DNA of 53,889 bases, from the NCBI RefSeq assembly GCF_002155915.1, contig NZ_MUME01000181.1, positions 1 to 53,889 on the forward strand. Direction: 5' to 3'. Shown here in pieces: positions 26,271 to 35,965 of this stretch (the first letter of the stretch is position 1; each line of letters opens with the position of its first letter). Both the position numbers and the translations under genes were made by a program. The DNA comes from Streptomyces thermovulgaris. GTDB taxonomy: Bacteria; Actinomycetota; Actinomycetes; Streptomycetales; Streptomycetaceae. The notes beneath the pieces are model-generated. The model saw only the letters and a program-made list of their open reading frames with translations. It did no database searches and had not been told where the DNA came from.

Positions 26271-26435
26271 AAACGAGGGAGGCGGTCCGGGGCCGCCGGA
26301 AATTTCGGTCGCGGCGGCGCGGACGCCGGGTCATCATGACGTCGTGATTCACGGACGCGACGGCTGGGCAGGTGTTGCCGCACCACGCGGACCGTGATGC
26401 GGCCCGCACGGGCCACCGACGAGAGGCAGAGGAAG

Positions 26436-26495
26436 ATGGTCTACAGCAAGCAGCGGACGGCGGGCGCCCCGACGTGTTGTCGCGCGGCCAGGTAG
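26436..26495 (+). CDS. Putative Cys-Cys leader peptide (19 aa) upstream of the HEAT-repeat gene
   Basis: ATG 26436 is preceded by AGAGG at short spacing and opens a 19-codon frame, MVYSKQRTAGAPTCCRAAR, ending in TAG. Third positions are G or C except the two adjacent Cys codons, both TGT. A Cys pair near the end of a very short ORF before a gene resembles the cysteine-responsive leader peptides described in actinobacteria. It lies 46 bases before the next start. Confidence 0.4.
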   Translation: MVYSKQRTAGAPTCCRAAR

Positions 26496-26541
26496 TGCGT
26501 GGTCCCCGGTTGCGTCGACGCTTGATGTGAGGCTGTTTCCC

Positions 26542-27960
26542 ATGTTCGATCCGGTCATAGCGCCCAGCGGCACGCTGCTCGGCCTGCTGCAGCGGGGCCG
26601 CGGCGACGGCACGCTGCACGCGCTCACCGCCCCGCGTGCCGAGGCGCTCGCGGCGTTGAACCACTGTGTACTGCACGATCCCCGCCACGACTGGCAGGTG
26701 GAGAACCGCTCCCTGTACTACGCCCGGCTCTTCCTCGACCTGAACGGCGAACTGGACGGGATCGAGGCCCACCTCTTCGGCCCCGAGGACGCCCTCGACA
26801 CCGACGAGGCGCGCACCGGCCTCGCCCTCGCCGTCCTCGGACACCTCGCCTCCTACGGCAGGCGCGACGCCCTCGTCCTGCTGCGCAGGTACGCGGCCAC
26901 GGGCACCAACTGGGCCTGGGCCCTGGACGAACTGGCCCTCCGGGACGACGACGCCGGGCTGCGCTCCCTCGCCGCCCCCGTCCTCGCCCGTTTCCCCGCC
27001 GACGCCGAGGGCGAGGCCGCGCTGGCCGCGGCCGTACGCGACGCCTTCGAACCCCGGCCGTGGCGGCTGTGGGCCGACGACCCGCGCGCATCGATCGCCG
27101 CACGGGTGCGGGCCGCCCTCGAGGCCGGCTGCTTCGACCGCTGGGAGCGGCAGCTGCGCTCCGCCGGGCCACGCCCCGGATGGAGCGTGCAGGCGGTGTT
27201 CGAGTGGGCCCGGCAGGGCGCCGAACGCGGCGCCGCCCTCCACGTCCCGGCCGCCCGGTGCCTCGCCGCCGTCGCCGGTCCCGAGGACCGGCCCCGGATC
27301 CTCCGCGCCGCCCGGGAGGGCACCGACGCGGTCCGCTGCACGGCCCTGCGCTATCTCGCCGACAGCGACGACCCCGCCGCCCTCGACCTGATCGAGTCGG
27401 CCGTGGCCGACGGCTCGGCCACCGTGGTGGAGGCCGCCGTCGACGCCTTCGAACGCATGCGCGGCGCCGCCGCCGTCGACCGGGCGCGCGGCTGGGCCCG
27501 CCGTCCCGGCCCGCTGGGCGCCGCCGCCGGACGCGTGCTCGCCTGCCGCGGCGGGACCCGGGACCGCGCCCTCGTCCTCGCCGCCCTCCGGGAGGCCGTC
27601 CGGGGCGAAGGCCCCGACGCGCCCACGCTGTGGACCCTCGTCGACGGCGCCGGACGCCTCGGCATCACCTGCGCCGCCCCCGTCCTGCGGCACGTCTACC
27701 GCGAGACCGCCTCCTCCCATCTGCGCGGCCGGGCCGCCCGCGCCCTGGCCGCCACCGACCCCTCCTTCGCCACCGGATTCGCCGTCGAGTGCCTGTGGGA
27801 CTGCGAGGAGACCACCCGCGAACTGGCCGCCCGGCACGCCGAGACCGGTGACGCCCGTGTCGTCGAGCGACTGCGCAGGCTCGCCGCCGACCCGGCCGAG
27901 GAGGCCGAGGTCCAGACCGCCGTACGCAGCCGGATCGGACCGGACCTGCCCGCCGCGTGA
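26542..27960 (+). CDS. HEAT-repeat domain protein
   Basis: A 472-residue protein built of repeated helix pairs: LAVLGHLASYGRRDALVLLR, LRYLADSDDPAALDLIESAV, VEAAVDAFERMRGAAAVDRA and RARALAATDPSFATGF-type blocks, typical of HEAT-like solenoids. No catalytic motif or membrane segment is seen. ATG at 26542 follows GAGG by about 9 bases; an in-frame GTG at 26527 is less likely. HEAT solenoids act as scaffolds, and some SMC complexes use HEAT subunits. A link to the SMC-like operon 620 bases downstream is only a guess. Confidence 0.8.
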   Translation: MFDPVIAPSGTLLGLLQRGRGDGTLHALTAPRAEALAALNHCVLHDPRHDWQVENRSLYYARLFLDLNGELDGIEAHLFGPEDALDTDEARTGLALAVLGHLASYGRRDALVLLRRYAATGTNWAWALDELALRDDDAGLRSLAAPVLARFPADAEGEAALAAAVRDAFEPRPWRLWADDPRASIAARVRAALEAGCFDRWERQLRSAGPRPGWSVQAVFEWARQGAERGAALHVPAARCLAAVAGPEDRPRILRAAREGTDAVRCTALRYLADSDDPAALDLIESAVADGSATVVEAAVDAFERMRGAAAVDRARGWARRPGPLGAAAGRVLACRGGTRDRALVLAALREAVRGEGPDAPTLWTLVDGAGRLGITCAAPVLRHVYRETASSHLRGRAARALAATDPSFATGFAVECLWDCEETTRELAARHAETGDARVVERLRRLAADPAEEAEVQTAVRSRIGPDLPAA

Positions 27961-28582
27961 ACGGCCCCGTGACCCGGAACCCGCCACCGTGCGAACCCCC
28001 CGTGCCCCGGACGCCAGGGCCGCGGGACGCCGTGGGGACGGAAGCCGGCCCACGGAGGCGCCCCGCTGTGCCGCGCGGCCCCGCGCCCGGGGGACGTTGC
28101 CCGTCCGGCAGGGATCCGCGGTGATTCCGCGGTGACGTGATTCCGCAGCGAGGGGTGTGATTCCACGGTGACGCGGCCGCGTCCGGCCCGGAGCCCCCGC
28201 CGGTGTGCGTGCCGTCCGCCCCGACCGAGCGCCTGCCGCCGGCGGTGCGCCGCGCACCCGGGAAGCTGTCCCGGAACACCTCCCGGCGTGCCGCCGGCCC
28301 CCCGACCCGCGGACGGCGCACGCCTGCGCGCATGCGGTGTGCACCACCGGGCTCGCGGGGCGGGGAGCGCACGCACCGGCGTGCGCGCCGTCGTGCCACG
28401 CGGGCCTGCGGGTGGCGGCCCGGCGGTCCGGCATCCCCGCGCCGCGGCCCCGCCGGACCGCCGCCCCGCACACGCGAGGGACGAGACGCCGCGGCGCTGC
28501 CGGCGGTCGCCAGGGCGTGCGCCGGGCCAAGGCGTCAGCGCGGTTTGGGTTCTTGTCGGATCGAGGACCTAGTCTGTGCACC
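27961..28582. other. Non-coding gap with three GTGATTCC repeats upstream of the SMC-like operon
   Basis: No gene with Streptomyces codon periodicity is visible in 622 bases. GTGATTCCGC occurs at 28121 and 28137, and GTGATTCCAC at 28157, a cluster of direct repeats that could bind a regulator. TAGTCT at 28570-28575 is a possible -10 for a leaderless transcript starting at the GTG at 28583. Confidence 0.45.
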
Positions 28583-30109
28583 GTGACTTCGCCTGCATCG
28601 ACGGACAGCGCTCCGCCCCAGCTCAGCGCGGGGCCGCGCCCTGCCATGGGCCCGGCCGCCGACGAAGGACTGGCGCGGCGGCTGCGCGCGCTTGCCTGCA
28701 CCGCACCGCTGCACGACCTCGACGCGCGCAAGGCCAATCTCGCCGGCGAGTACTCGGTGTACGGCATGGCGGAGATCGCGCTCGCCGCCATCGACCTGAT
28801 CACCCTCAACATGGACTTCGACACCGGCGCCGACCACGACCAGATCGTGGCCCGGCTCGTCCCGCGGGTCGCCGCCCAGGCCCCGCAGCGGCCGGCCGAG
28901 GAGCACGAGCGCGTGGCCCGCTGGGTCCTGGAGAACCTGATCAACGTCGGCAGCGTCGACCGCGGCTTCCGCGCGGTGTACGGCACCTTCGCACCGGACG
29001 GCACCTACGTCCGCCGGGACTACGACTTCAAGCTGATCGAGGAGGTCCCGGGCCCCGGCGGCAGCATCTATCTGCGCACCACGGACGAGGCGGTCAACGT
29101 CCTCGTCGGCGCCCTCGACACCGATGTGACCAGCGCGCAGATCGCCGCCGAGGTCAAGCTGGACGTGCTCATCAGCCGCGGCCGTCTCGCCGACGCCCAG
29201 CTCGCCGCCGAACAGGCCCGCTACCGGACCGTGCAGTACTCGGAGAACCTGCGCAGGGCCCTGGAGGCCACCCGGCGCAACGTCCGCGCGGTGGACTGGC
29301 TCAACGCCGTCCCCGACATGATCGCCGAGGCCCTGGACCACGTCGCCGAGCGCTACCGGCACGAGAACGCGATCCTGACCAACATCCGCAGGGCGCGCGA
29401 CGAGTCGGAGGACCCCGAGCACAAGCGGCGCGCCGCCGAGCTGGTCGACATCGTCAAGGACTGCATCCGCCGGCACACCCAGCTGCAGGCCCGCCTCCTG
29501 GAGGCCGGCCCGCTGTTCCGCGCCGAGCAGGACCGGCAGGCCTTCGCCGCCCCCTCGGCCACCTCCGGGACCGACCTCTACGGCCATCTGCTCGCACCGA
29601 CCCTCCCCCTGCCCCTGGAGCAGGCGATCCGGGTCACGGACGCCTTCTTCGCGCACGGCACGGGACTGCGCACACCCGTGTCCGTCCGGATGGGCGACCT
29701 CGTCGACATCCTGCTGACGCCCCCGGTCGAGCGGGAGCACCTGGGCGCCGAGATGCCCGAGCCCGACCTGATCGCCACCCCGGACGACAGCCGGTTCAGC
29801 GAGGAGCAGCTCGCCGCCGCCATGGAGCTGCTGGACCTGCCGGCCGACGCGCCGCGGCGGCTGTCGGGCCTGCTCGCCGAGGCCCGCCGCAAGGACCCCG
29901 ACCTGCCCTATCTGGTCGCCCTGCTCGCCGTGCACGCGGCCAGCCCGCCGGTGGGCACCGCCTACCGGCAGGGCGAGGAGAAGCTGCTGTTCGCCGTGGA
30001 CGACGGCACCGAGCTGGACGACCCCGAGTTCGGCGGCGCCGACCTCGTCGTCGGCACCGCGCTGCTGGACGCGGCGGGCATGGCGGCCGACCGGACGGAG
30101 GCGGCGTGA
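28583..30109 (+). CDS. SMC-operon subunit 1, kleisin/MukF/JetA-like (by position and architecture)
   Basis: A 508-residue soluble protein. The N-terminal third looks like winged-helix domains (EHERVARWVLENLINVGSVD, YVRRDYDFKLIEEV). Residues about 210-310 are helical and coiled-coil-like (QARYRTVQYSENLRRALEAT, RYRHENAILTNIRRARDESE). The C-terminal part ends with VALLAVHAASPPVGTAYRQG. This layout and its place as first gene of a three-gene set ending in an SMC-like ATPase match MukF/MksF/JetA subunits; I recognise no direct sequence signature. GTG at 28583 is chosen from codon pattern and a -10-like element just upstream; an in-frame ATG at 28646 is an alternative. Confidence 0.65.
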   Translation: MTSPASTDSAPPQLSAGPRPAMGPAADEGLARRLRALACTAPLHDLDARKANLAGEYSVYGMAEIALAAIDLITLNMDFDTGADHDQIVARLVPRVAAQAPQRPAEEHERVARWVLENLINVGSVDRGFRAVYGTFAPDGTYVRRDYDFKLIEEVPGPGGSIYLRTTDEAVNVLVGALDTDVTSAQIAAEVKLDVLISRGRLADAQLAAEQARYRTVQYSENLRRALEATRRNVRAVDWLNAVPDMIAEALDHVAERYRHENAILTNIRRARDESEDPEHKRRAAELVDIVKDCIRRHTQLQARLLEAGPLFRAEQDRQAFAAPSATSGTDLYGHLLAPTLPLPLEQAIRVTDAFFAHGTGLRTPVSVRMGDLVDILLTPPVEREHLGAEMPEPDLIATPDDSRFSEEQLAAAMELLDLPADAPRRLSGLLAEARRKDPDLPYLVALLAVHAASPPVGTAYRQGEEKLLFAVDDGTELDDPEFGGADLVVGTALLDAAGMAADRTEAA

Positions 30110-30182
30110 GCCCCGCCCGCACCCGCGTGGGCCTCGCCCACACCCACACGTACGAGCCAGACCGCGACAAGGAGCCCCAACC

Positions 30183-31061
30183 GTGACCGAGCCCGTCGAC
30201 CGGAGCGAGCCGGAAGCCGCGGACACGCCCTCTACGGCTGCCGTCACGCCCGCCGACGCCGCCGACGCGGCCCGGCTCGTCGCCTTCGGGCTGCAGCCCA
30301 AGCTGCAGCCCGCACGCGACCAGGAGTACACCGACCTGCTGCGCCGCTACCGCGAGGACCCGCCCTTCGCACGGCTCGCCGACGCGGTGGCCGCCGGGCT
30401 GGGGCTCGTCGTCCTGGAGGTGTCCCCGCGCGCGGGCATGGTGGTCACCGCCGCCGAGGGCTCGGTGTTCGCCGTCCGCATGAGCGACTACGCGCGCCGC
30501 ACCGCGAGCGACTCCACCGACCGCTTCCTGCACGGGCTCGCCCATCTCGCCGTGGCCGCCCTCGCCTTCCCCCGGCCCGAGGACCTCGCCGACGACGGCT
30601 ACGTCGGCCGTGTCACGGTCAACGGCGTCGACAGCTTCGTCCGCCAGGCCTGCCGCCGGCTGGAGGAACGCGCCGAGAATCAGGGCGAGAACACCGACCC
30701 GGCCACCGACGCGCCCGGCCTCGAGGCCGCCTGGCGGGTCTGGGCCAGGCGCAGCGCGACCGGGGCCACCAAGGACGCACGCCGCCCGGCCACCTCGACC
30801 ACCGGCATCGTGGCCAAGGCCCTGGCCTTCCTCGCCGACTCCGGGTTCCTGCAGCGCACCGGCGACGAGAACGGCGGCACCTACCGCACCACGGCCCGCT
30901 ACCAGCTCCAGGTGCGGGACATGGCGGGCAGCGCCGCCCTGGCCGAACTCCTGGAACTGGGCATCGTCCCGGTGACCGACGGCAGCCCGAGCCTGCTGCC
31001 CGCCGAGGACGCCGACGACCTGGAACTGGTGGCCGACGACGGGCTGCCGTTCCGCTCCTAG
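30183..31061 (+). CDS. SMC-operon subunit 2, MukE/JetB-like small subunit (by position)
   Basis: A 292-residue protein with an acidic N-terminus, then likely winged-helix segments (YTDLLRRYREDPPFARLADA, RFLHGLAHLAVAALAFPRPE, GIVAKALAFLADSGFLQRTG). The last, followed by TYRTTARYQLQVRDM, looks like a wing. It starts 73 bases after the first subunit and ends 54 bases before the ATPase gene, so the three are one transcription unit. In Muk/Mks/Wadjet systems the middle gene encodes a dimeric winged-helix protein binding the kleisin; assignment here rests on size, fold impression and order. Confidence 0.6.
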   Translation: MTEPVDRSEPEAADTPSTAAVTPADAADAARLVAFGLQPKLQPARDQEYTDLLRRYREDPPFARLADAVAAGLGLVVLEVSPRAGMVVTAAEGSVFAVRMSDYARRTASDSTDRFLHGLAHLAVAALAFPRPEDLADDGYVGRVTVNGVDSFVRQACRRLEERAENQGENTDPATDAPGLEAAWRVWARRSATGATKDARRPATSTTGIVAKALAFLADSGFLQRTGDENGGTYRTTARYQLQVRDMAGSAALAELLELGIVPVTDGSPSLLPAEDADDLELVADDGLPFRS

Positions 31062-31115
31062 GCCGTTCGCAGCCCCACCTTCCCCGATCTGCAAGACAAC
31101 TGACGAGAGTCCGCC

Positions 31116-34100
31116 ATGTACGAGCTGTCCCGGGTCCGCCTCTACTCCATCGGGCCCGCCGGTGCACGCTATGCCGACACCGTGCTTGACCTGAGGGGAG
31201 TGGGCGAGCCGGTGCCCAACCCCGCGCCCATCCAGGCGGAGTTCTTCCAGGAGGAACCGGCCGGCCCGCTGCGCCGGCCCGCCCCCGCGGGCGTGCTCTT
31301 CCTGGAGAACGGCGGCGGCAAGTCCGTCCTGCTCAAGCTGATCTTCTCGGTGATGCTGCCCGGCCACCGCAACACCCTCGGCGGTGCCAGCTCCGGTGTG
31401 CTGCGCAAGTTCCTGCTCGCCGACGACTGCGGGCACGTGGCCCTGGAGTGGCAGCACGTGCAGACCGGCGAGTGCGTGGTCGTCGGCAAGGTCAGCGAGT
31501 GGCGCGGACGCCAGGTCTCCAACGACCCGCGGAAGTTCGCCGAGGCCTGGTACTCCTTCCGGCCCGGCCCCGGACTCACCCTGGACAACCTCCCCGTCGC
31601 CGAGGCCACCTCCGTGCACCCGCCCGCGGAGGGCCAGTCGGGAGCGCGGGGACGGCGCCGCACCATGAAGGGCTTCCGCGACGCGCTCACCGAGGCGGGC
31701 AAGGCCTACCCGCACCTGGAGGTGCACTGGGAGGAGATCCACGAACGCTGGACCGAGCATCTCGGCGAGCTCGGCCTGGACCCCGAACTCTTCCGCTACC
31801 AGCGGGAGATGAACGCCGACGAGGGCGAGGCGGCCGGCCTGTTCGCGGTGAAGAAGGACTCCGACTTCACCGATCTGCTGCTGCGCGCCGTCACCGACAC
31901 CCGCGACACCGACGGGCTCGCCGACCTGGTCAGCAGCTTCGGCAACAAACTCGGCCGGCGCGCCGAACTGATCGCGGAACGGGACTTCACCGCCGGCTCG
32001 GTCGACCTGCTCGGCCGGATTGTCGAGGCCACCGAGGCCCGCACCCGCGCACGGGAGGTCCATGCGGCGGCCGAGCGGCGCACCCGCACCCTGGTGCGGC
32101 GGCTGTCCGCACGGGCCGTGCAGGAGCGGGCCCGCGCCGCCGACCTCGCCCAGCAGGTCACCGCCGCGGCCCACGCCGTCACGCACGCCGAGGCCGCACG
32201 GGAGCGCAGCGCGCTGATCTCCGCCGAACTCGCCTACCGGCACGCCTCCTTGGCCCTCGCCGCCGCCGAGAAGGCCGCCGCGGCGCAGAAACGGGAACTC
32301 GCCGACGCCCGCACCCTGTACTCCGCCTGGCAGGCCGCCGAGGCCGTGCTGCGCCACCGCGCCGCCGCCGACCGTGTGGCCCGCGTCTCCGCCGCGATCC
32401 GGGAGGCCGAGCGGGACGCGGCCCCCGCGCTCGCCGCACGCACCCAGGCCGCCGTGGACCTCGTACGCGCCCTGCACGCCGCCGCGGAGCGCGCCGAGGC
32501 CCTGGCCAACGAGGAGGAGGAGCGGTCCGCGCGGCTCCAGGAGGTCAGCGAGTCGGCCTACCGGGACCAGACGGCCGCCGCCACCGAGGCGCAGCGGGCC
32601 CGCAGCGAGGCCGAGCATCTGCGCCAGCGCCTGGCCGAGGTCGAGCGGGAGACCGCCGAGGCGGTCCGCGCGGGCTGGCTGGACGACAGCGCCCCCGACG
32701 CCGACCCGGCGCGCGCCGCAATGGCCGCCAGCGACGCCGAGAAGACGGCGGTCGCCGCCTGGGACGAGGCCCGCGAGGCCGCCCGGAAGGCCGCCGAGCA
32801 GGCCCGTGAGGCCGCCCAGGCCGAGTCCCGCGCGGAACTCACGGCGGCCCGCGCGGCCGATGCGGCGGTGGCGGCGCGGCGCGCCCACGAGAGCGAACGC
32901 CGCATCGCCGAGGCCCTGGCGGCGGAGGAACGGCTCGCGGAACTGCTGAGCCTGCCGGGCACGGCCGGCGGAGGCAAAGCAGCGAAGTCCTCCGCGGAAC
33001 CGGACACGGCGGACGGCGCGGACGCCCCGGACGGCACGAGCGGCGAGGACCGCGCCCAGGGCCCCCTCACCCCCGAGGAGCTGGACCGCTTCGCCGACGA
33101 CCTGCGCACCCTGCTCGACGAGGCCGTCTCCTCCGCCGAACGGCACCTGTTCGAGCTGCGCACCGCCGCCGCGGACGACGCCCGGATCCTCGGCGCGCTC
33201 GGCGACGGCGGGCTGCTGCCGCCCGGCCCGGACGTGCTGGCCACCGTCGAGTACCTCGGCGAGCACGGCATCCCCGCGCTGCCCGGCTGGCGCTACCTGG
33301 CCCAGGCCGTCGACCCCGCCGACCACGCGCGCGTCCTGGCCGCCCGGCCCGAACTGGTCGACGGTGTGATCATCACCGATCCCGACACCCACGCGCGGGC
33401 CCGCGAGGTCCTCACGAACGCGGCCCTGCTGCCCCGGTCCGCCGTGGCCGTCGGCACCGCGGCCGCCCTGCTCGCCCCCGCACCGGACGCCGACGCCGCC
33501 TCGGGCGACGTCTTCCTCGTCCCGCCGAACCCGGCCATGCACGACGAACACGCCGCCGACGAGGAGCGGCAGGCACTGCGTGCGCGGGCGACCGAGCGGG
33601 ACGAGGAGATCCGCCGGCTCGCCGCCCGGCTCGGCAAGGACCGGGAGCTGGCGGCACGGCTCGCCTCCTGGCGCGCCGGCTGCCCGGCCGGACGGCTCGC
33701 GGAACTGGCCCGGGCCGCCGAGGAGGCGCAGCTCTTCGCCGAGGAGGCCGAGGCCGAGCTGGCCGAGGCGCGCAGCCTGCGGGCGGAGGCCGAGGAGGCC
33801 GCCGCCGAGGCCGCCCAGGTGCGCGACGAACGCCAGGAGGCCGCCCAGCGGGCACGGCGTGCCGCCGACGCCCTCGCCGGGCTCGCCTCCCGGCTGCGCG
33901 AGCGCGCCGGCTGGCAGGCCCGGCTGCGCGAACTCGCCGACGAGGCCGCCGAGGCCGAGGCCCGTGCCCAGGCCTGCCTGGAGCGCGCCCGCGCCGCCGA
34001 CGAGGACCGGCGTGCCGCCCAGCGCGCCGCCGACGACGCCCGCCGCACCGCCCGCGCGCTGCGTGCCGAGCGCTCGGAGATCGCCGGCGCCCCCGACGAC

Positions 34101-35765
34101 CTGCCCGAGACGGACGGGGAGGCACCGCAGGCGTCCCTGCCCGCCCTCCGCGAGGCGTACCGGGCCGCCTCCCAGGTGTACGAGAAGGTCGGCGTCGGCG
34201 CCGACCTGCGCGCCGAGCAGGCCCGCGCGGAGAGCGACGAGAGCGCCGCCCGCGCCGAACTCGACCGCCTCAGCAACAAGGTCCGCACCCGCGCGGAACA
34301 GCTCCTGCAGTCCCCCGACGGCTCCGACGGGCCGTCCCGGCAGGCCGCCGCCGCCCGCGCGGAGGAGCTGGTGCATCTGCTGGAGGCCCGGATGTCGTCC
34401 GCGAGCGAGCAGCTCGGCCGCCTGCGCGGCGAGGCCGAGCGGCACGCCCCCGAGAACGGCGAGGCGCACACCGAGCTGCCCGAGGAGCTGATCCCGCGCG
34501 ACGCCGAGCACGCCCAGGCCCTGCTGCGCACGGCCAACGCCGAACTCGTCTCCCGCACCGAGGCGTTGGCCCAGGCCCGCGAGACGCACGCCGAGCTGCT
34601 CCGGGCCCACCACGCCGCCGAGGAGGCGGCGGGCGGTTTCGACGAGGTCGCCGCCATGCTCCGCGACCTGCTGCGCGAACCCGGCGGCGACGAGGAGCAG
34701 GAGGAGCCGGAACCGTACCCGGGCAGTCTGGACGCGGCCCGCCGGGCGGCCGCCGAGGCCCGCCGGTCGCTGCGCGGCTGCGCCGCCGACCTGTCCGCGG
34801 CCGAGGCCGCCGTGCGCGAGGCGAGCGACGTCCTCGTCCGGCACGCCAACTCCGTCCGCTACGAGCAGGTGCGCACCCCCGCCCGGCAGCAGATCCGCGA
34901 ACTGCCCGCCTCCGCCCTGCCCGAGCACGCCCAGCGGTGGGCCGAGGCCTTCGCGCCCCGGCTCCGGGTGCTCACCGACGAGCTGGAGCAGCTGGAGCGC
35001 AACCGGGACTCGATCGTGGACCGGCTGCGCGGGCTCGTCGAATCGGCGCTCGCCACGCTCAGATCCGCCCAGCGCCTCTCCCGGCTGCCCGAGGGCCTCG
35101 GCGAGTGGTCCGGGCAGGAGTTCCTGCGGATCCGCTTCGAGGAGCCCGACCCGGCCACGCTCACCGAACGCCTGGGCGAGGTCATCGACGAAGCGACCCG
35201 GGCCGCCGTGAGGAAGAACTCCGATCTGCGGCGCGACGGCATGTCCCTGCTGCTGCGCGGAGTCGCCGCGGCGCTGCAGCCCAAGGGCGTCGCCGTGGAG
35301 ATCCTCAAACCGGACGCCGTGCTGCGCGCGGAGCGCGTCCCCGTCGGGCAGATGGGCGACGTCTTCTCCGGCGGCCAGCTGCTCACCGCGGCCATCGCCC
35401 TGTACTGCACCATGGCCGCCCTGCGGTCGAACGACCGCGGACGCGACAAGCACCGCCACGCCGGCACCCTGTTCCTGGACAACCCCATCGGGCGCGCCAA
35501 CGCCACCTATCTGCTGGAGCTCCAGCGGGCGGTGGCCGACGCCCTCGGCGTCCAGCTCCTGTACACCACCGGTCTGTTCGACACCACGGCCCTGGCGGAG
35601 TTCCCGCTGGTCATCCGGCTGCGCAACGACGCCGACCTGAGGGCCGGGCTGAAGTACATCCGGGTGGAGGAGCATCTGCGCCCCGGCCTGCCGCAGCCGA
35701 CTCCGGAGGGGGAGACCGTGCACGGAGAGATCACGGCGACCCGGATGTTCAAACGTCCGGCATGA
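31116..35765 (+). CDS. Large SMC-like ATPase with long coiled coils (MukB/MksB/JetC-like)
   Basis: A 1549-residue protein with a split ABC-type ATPase. The N-terminal head starts MYELSRVRLYSIGPAGARYA and has Walker A FLENGGGKSVLLK near residues 62-74. The C-terminal head has the ABC signature VFSGGQLLTAA near 1416-1426 and Walker B/D-loop TLFLDNPIGRAN with Asp near 1455. Between them are about 1000 residues of Ala/Glu/Arg-rich coiled coil, broken near 655-790 by a globular segment (HGIPALPGWRYLAQAVDPAD, PELVDGVIITDPDTHARARE) that may be a hinge. Family knowledge: such proteins load on and reshape DNA, for chromosome segregation (Muk, Mks) or plasmid restriction (Wadjet). No TOPRIM/JetD-type partner follows; the gene is ended by a strong hairpin. 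Confidence 0.85.
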   Translation: MYELSRVRLYSIGPAGARYADTVLDLRGVGEPVPNPAPIQAEFFQEEPAGPLRRPAPAGVLFLENGGGKSVLLKLIFSVMLPGHRNTLGGASSGVLRKFLLADDCGHVALEWQHVQTGECVVVGKVSEWRGRQVSNDPRKFAEAWYSFRPGPGLTLDNLPVAEATSVHPPAEGQSGARGRRRTMKGFRDALTEAGKAYPHLEVHWEEIHERWTEHLGELGLDPELFRYQREMNADEGEAAGLFAVKKDSDFTDLLLRAVTDTRDTDGLADLVSSFGNKLGRRAELIAERDFTAGSVDLLGRIVEATEARTRAREVHAAAERRTRTLVRRLSARAVQERARAADLAQQVTAAAHAVTHAEAARERSALISAELAYRHASLALAAAEKAAAAQKRELADARTLYSAWQAAEAVLRHRAAADRVARVSAAIREAERDAAPALAARTQAAVDLVRALHAAAERAEALANEEEERSARLQEVSESAYRDQTAAATEAQRARSEAEHLRQRLAEVERETAEAVRAGWLDDSAPDADPARAAMAASDAEKTAVAAWDEAREAARKAAEQAREAAQAESRAELTAARAADAAVAARRAHESERRIAEALAAEERLAELLSLPGTAGGGKAAKSSAEPDTADGADAPDGTSGEDRAQGPLTPEELDRFADDLRTLLDEAVSSAERHLFELRTAAADDARILGALGDGGLLPPGPDVLATVEYLGEHGIPALPGWRYLAQAVDPADHARVLAARPELVDGVIITDPDTHARAREVLTNAALLPRSAVAVGTAAALLAPAPDADAASGDVFLVPPNPAMHDEHAADEERQALRARATERDEEIRRLAARLGKDRELAARLASWRAGCPAGRLAELARAAEEAQLFAEEAEAELAEARSLRAEAEEAAAEAAQVRDERQEAAQRARRAADALAGLASRLRERAGWQARLRELADEAAEAEARAQACLERARAADEDRRAAQRAADDARRTARALRAERSEIAGAPDDLPETDGEAPQASLPALREAYRAASQVYEKVGVGADLRAEQARAESDESAARAELDRLSNKVRTRAEQLLQSPDGSDGPSRQAAAARAEELVHLLEARMSSASEQLGRLRGEAERHAPENGEAHTELPEELIPRDAEHAQALLRTANAELVSRTEALAQARETHAELLRAHHAAEEAAGGFDEVAAMLRDLLREPGGDEEQEEPEPYPGSLDAARRAAAEARRSLRGCAADLSAAEAAVREASDVLVRHANSVRYEQVRTPARQQIRELPASALPEHAQRWAEAFAPRLRVLTDELEQLERNRDSIVDRLRGLVESALATLRSAQRLSRLPEGLGEWSGQEFLRIRFEEPDPATLTERLGEVIDEATRAAVRKNSDLRRDGMSLLLRGVAAALQPKGVAVEILKPDAVLRAERVPVGQMGDVFSGGQLLTAAIALYCTMAALRSNDRGRDKHRHAGTLFLDNPIGRANATYLLELQRAVADALGVQLLYTTGLFDTTALAEFPLVIRLRNDADLRAGLKYIRVEEHLRPGLPQPTPEGETVHGEITATRMFKRPA

Positions 35766-35796
35766 CCGTCCCGGGCCGTCCGCGGCCCGGCCGTCG

Positions 35797-35835
35797 CCCC
35801 CGGGTGGCCGCGGCTTCTTCGCGGCCACCCGGGGG
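35797..35835 (+). terminator. Strong terminator hairpin after the SMC-like operon
   Basis: A 16-bp perfect GC-rich stem (35797-35812 with 35820-35835) closes the loop GCTTCTT, 31 bases after the ATPase stop. It is followed by imperfect G-rich repeats (35840-35965) running to the end of the convergent gene. Confidence 0.85.
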
Positions 35836-35965
35836 GGCACTTCCGGGAGCACGACGGCTCGCGGACGTGCGGCGGCCTCCGCCAGTACGGCGGCCCCGGG
35901 CACGGCGGCCTCCAGGAGGACGGGAGGCGCCGGGAGCACGGAGGCCGCCGGGAGTACGGGAGCCG

